Below, one piece after another: positions 5,146-5,879 of a stretch of DNA of 5,879 nucleotides (position 1 is its first letter; each line of letters opens with the position of its first letter). A program made the translations under genes and the position numbers. This DNA is from Alphaproteobacteria bacterium (GTDB lineage Bacteria > Pseudomonadota > Alphaproteobacteria > Reyranellales > Reyranellaceae), in assembly GCA_005884705.1 (NCBI GenBank), contig VBAF01000120.1, positions 1 to 5,879 of the forward strand, in the 5' to 3' direction. Below the pieces are notes generated by a model. It worked only from the letters and a program-made list of their open reading frames with translations, was not told the origin of the DNA and did not search any database.

Positions 5146-5166
5146 GGCGCGCCCGGCGCTGCCACC

Positions 5167-5430
5167 ATGATGCCGGGGCTGCTCTTGCCGCTCCTCGCCG
5201 CATTCGCGGCGGGTTGGCTGGCCTGGCAGCGCGAGAGCCGGCGGCTCGACGTCCGCACCTTCGACGAGCCGCGCGGCTGGGATACGACCGAGGAGCAGTT
5301 CCGCCAGCGCGTAATCGAGTTGCGCAAGCGCCGCCGCATCGGCGCGATGGTGCTGGGCGCGCTCGCGGGCTCGGCGATGGCGGGGATCTTCCTGCAGATG
5401 ATCGGCCTGTCCGACGGTGGCACCGGCTAG
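5167..5430 (+). CDS. Small two-helix membrane protein, 87 aa
   Basis: This unrecognised protein has an N-terminal helix (PGLLLPLLAAFAAGWLAW, about residues 3-20) and a charged middle. The middle (RTFDEPRGWDTTEEQFRQRV, then ELRKRRR) is probably a cytoplasmic helix. A second membrane helix follows at about 59-80 (GAMVLGALAGSAMAGIFLQM). The basic RKRRR before the second helix and the Arg-rich end of the first place the middle in the cytoplasm by the positive-inside rule. It starts with two ATG codons (5167 and 5170) and has no good Shine-Dalgarno. With the exported gene ending 21 bp upstream, reinitiation is plausible. Codon use is strongly G/C-ending. The stop is TAG at 5428-5430, and repeat copy 2 begins 27 bp later. 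The function is unknown. Confidence 0.75.
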   Translation: MMPGLLLPLLAAFAAGWLAWQRESRRLDVRTFDEPRGWDTTEEQFRQRVIELRKRRRIGAMVLGALAGSAMAGIFLQMIGLSDGGTG

Positions 5431-5457
5431 GCCCCGGATTCCCGGCAATCGCACTGG

Positions 5458-5564
5458 CCAGGGCGGTTTCCGGGCCGCTGGCCCGGAAACGCGCGCACGA
5501 ACGATACTGATTACACAGGGCATATTCCGTCCGGCTGATTCCAGCCGGACGGAATATGCTCTAG
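5458..5564. repeat. Palindromic intergenic repeat, copy 2 (107 bp)
   Basis: This is the same element and orientation as 2741-2868. Its left end is degenerate (CCAGGGC for CTAGAGC) and its right end is intact, GCTCTAG (5558-5564). Hairpin 1 (5466-5490) is shorter: an 11-bp perfect stem GTTTCCGGGCC around GCT. It shares only the outer GTTTCCG...CGGAAAC with copy 1. Hairpin 2 is perfect here. Outside hairpin 1 the two copies have the same length, 8 bp on the left and 74 bp on the right. It sits 27 bp after the 87-aa gene and 80 bp before the receptor gene. Confidence 0.88.
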
Positions 5565-5629
5565 CCAGAAGCCAACAACATTCAGCCCCGCCGAAACTGA
5601 TTGCGAACGCGCGCAGGCCCGAACCGGGT

Positions 5630-5635
5630 TATGAT
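5630..5635 (+). promoter_or_regulatory. Possible -10 box upstream of the last gene
   Basis: TATGAT matches the sigma-70 -10 consensus at five of six positions and stands out in GC-rich sequence. No convincing -35 box is found 16-18 bp upstream. If it is used, transcription would begin about at the GTG start at 5645. Confidence 0.25.
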
Positions 5636-5644
5636 CCGGCCGGA

Positions 5645-5879
5645 GTGGAGCCTTCAGTTCACCTTTCGAACGACCGCCGCAGCGGCTCGTGGTCTCTGCG
5701 GGCGCGCCTCCGCCTGCTCGTGCTCGTCACCATCGCGCCGCTGCTCGCGCTGGGACTGGCGGTGCAGTACGTCGAATACGGAAACGACAAGGCGATTGCC
5801 AGCGAGCGCACGTTCGAGCTGGCGCGCAGCGTCGCCCTCCAGATCAGTCGCGAGCTCGAGGCCGACACCCGCGCGCTTC
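5645..5879 (+). CDS. N-terminus of a membrane-anchored sensor protein, probably a histidine kinase
   Basis: Only the first 78 residues are in the window. A short Arg/Ser-rich cytoplasmic tail (NDRRSGSWSLRARLRL) leads into a membrane helix (LLVLVTIAPLLALGLAVQYV, about 24-43). A charged helical segment then begins the extracytoplasmic part: EYGNDKAIASERTFELARSV, then ALQISRELEADTRAL. This pattern (SLRARL, helix, then a long helix with ER...A.S.A..I..E) is typical of double-Cache sensor receptors such as HWE/HisKA_2 histidine kinases and diguanylate cyclases. No kinase or cyclase domain is in view, so the output type is a guess. The start is the in-frame GTG at 5645, the only one that keeps the basic tail; its Shine-Dalgarno is weak. 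Repeat copy 2 lies just upstream. Confidence 0.7.
   Translation, partial: MEPSVHLSNDRRSGSWSLRARLRLLVLVTIAPLLALGLAVQYVEYGNDKAIASERTFELARSVALQISRELEADTRAL

Noticed and set aside
4459..5523. Long 354-codon open frame on the minus strand
   Set aside because: It is low-complexity Arg/Ala/Pro sequence, crosses the antisense of the well-supported exported protein and two-helix genes, and extends into repeat copy 2. It is an artefact of high GC.

Overview
The window is high-GC DNA with strong G/C bias at third codon positions. Densely packed short genes on both strands, the BrkB/YihY, YidB and MsrP homologues, and CTAG-ended palindromic intergenic repeats together suggest an alphaproteobacterial chromosome of the Rhizobiales/Reyranella kind. 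The genus is my inference and is not shown directly. There is no rRNA, tRNA, CRISPR array, transposase, phage gene or recognisable defence system, so this looks like ordinary core or near-core chromosome.

Layout. Positions 2-541 (+) are the C-terminal half of msrP, the periplasmic molybdoenzyme that repairs methionine sulfoxide. Converging on it is an alpha/beta hydrolase (602-1420, -) whose ribosome-binding site sits in the loop of a small hairpin. A short two-helix membrane protein (1558-1785, +) diverges from the hydrolase and converges with a YihY/BrkB membrane protein (1792-2661, -). The YihY gene is preceded by a 21-codon ORF (2658-2723, -) that has a better ribosome-binding site and overlaps the YihY start by GTGA. 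Upstream of these is a 128-bp palindromic repeat (2741-2868), then a leftward run of a YidB-like (DUF937) gene, an unrecognised 104-aa gene and a STAS/SpoIIAA-like gene (to 4307).

The right third is mostly small envelope proteins: a 57-aa single-helix protein (4410-4583, +), a convergent 45-aa membrane or secreted peptide (4596-4733, -), an exported 97-aa His/Asp- and Tyr/Pro-rich protein (4852-5145, +) and an 87-aa two-helix protein (5167-5430, +). A second, 107-bp copy of the palindromic repeat follows (5458-5564). The window ends in the N-terminus of a membrane-anchored protein that looks like a sensor kinase or other signalling receptor (5645 onward, +).

Most of the products are predicted to be in the membrane, periplasm or cell envelope, but apart from the tight spacings there is no evidence of a shared pathway. 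The most interesting features are the two repeat copies, whose first hairpin differs in length and sequence yet is perfectly paired in both, and the leader ORF translationally coupled to yihY. No gene-free stretch exceeds 300 bp. The longest (5431-5644) is mostly repeat copy 2 plus the upstream region of the last gene.
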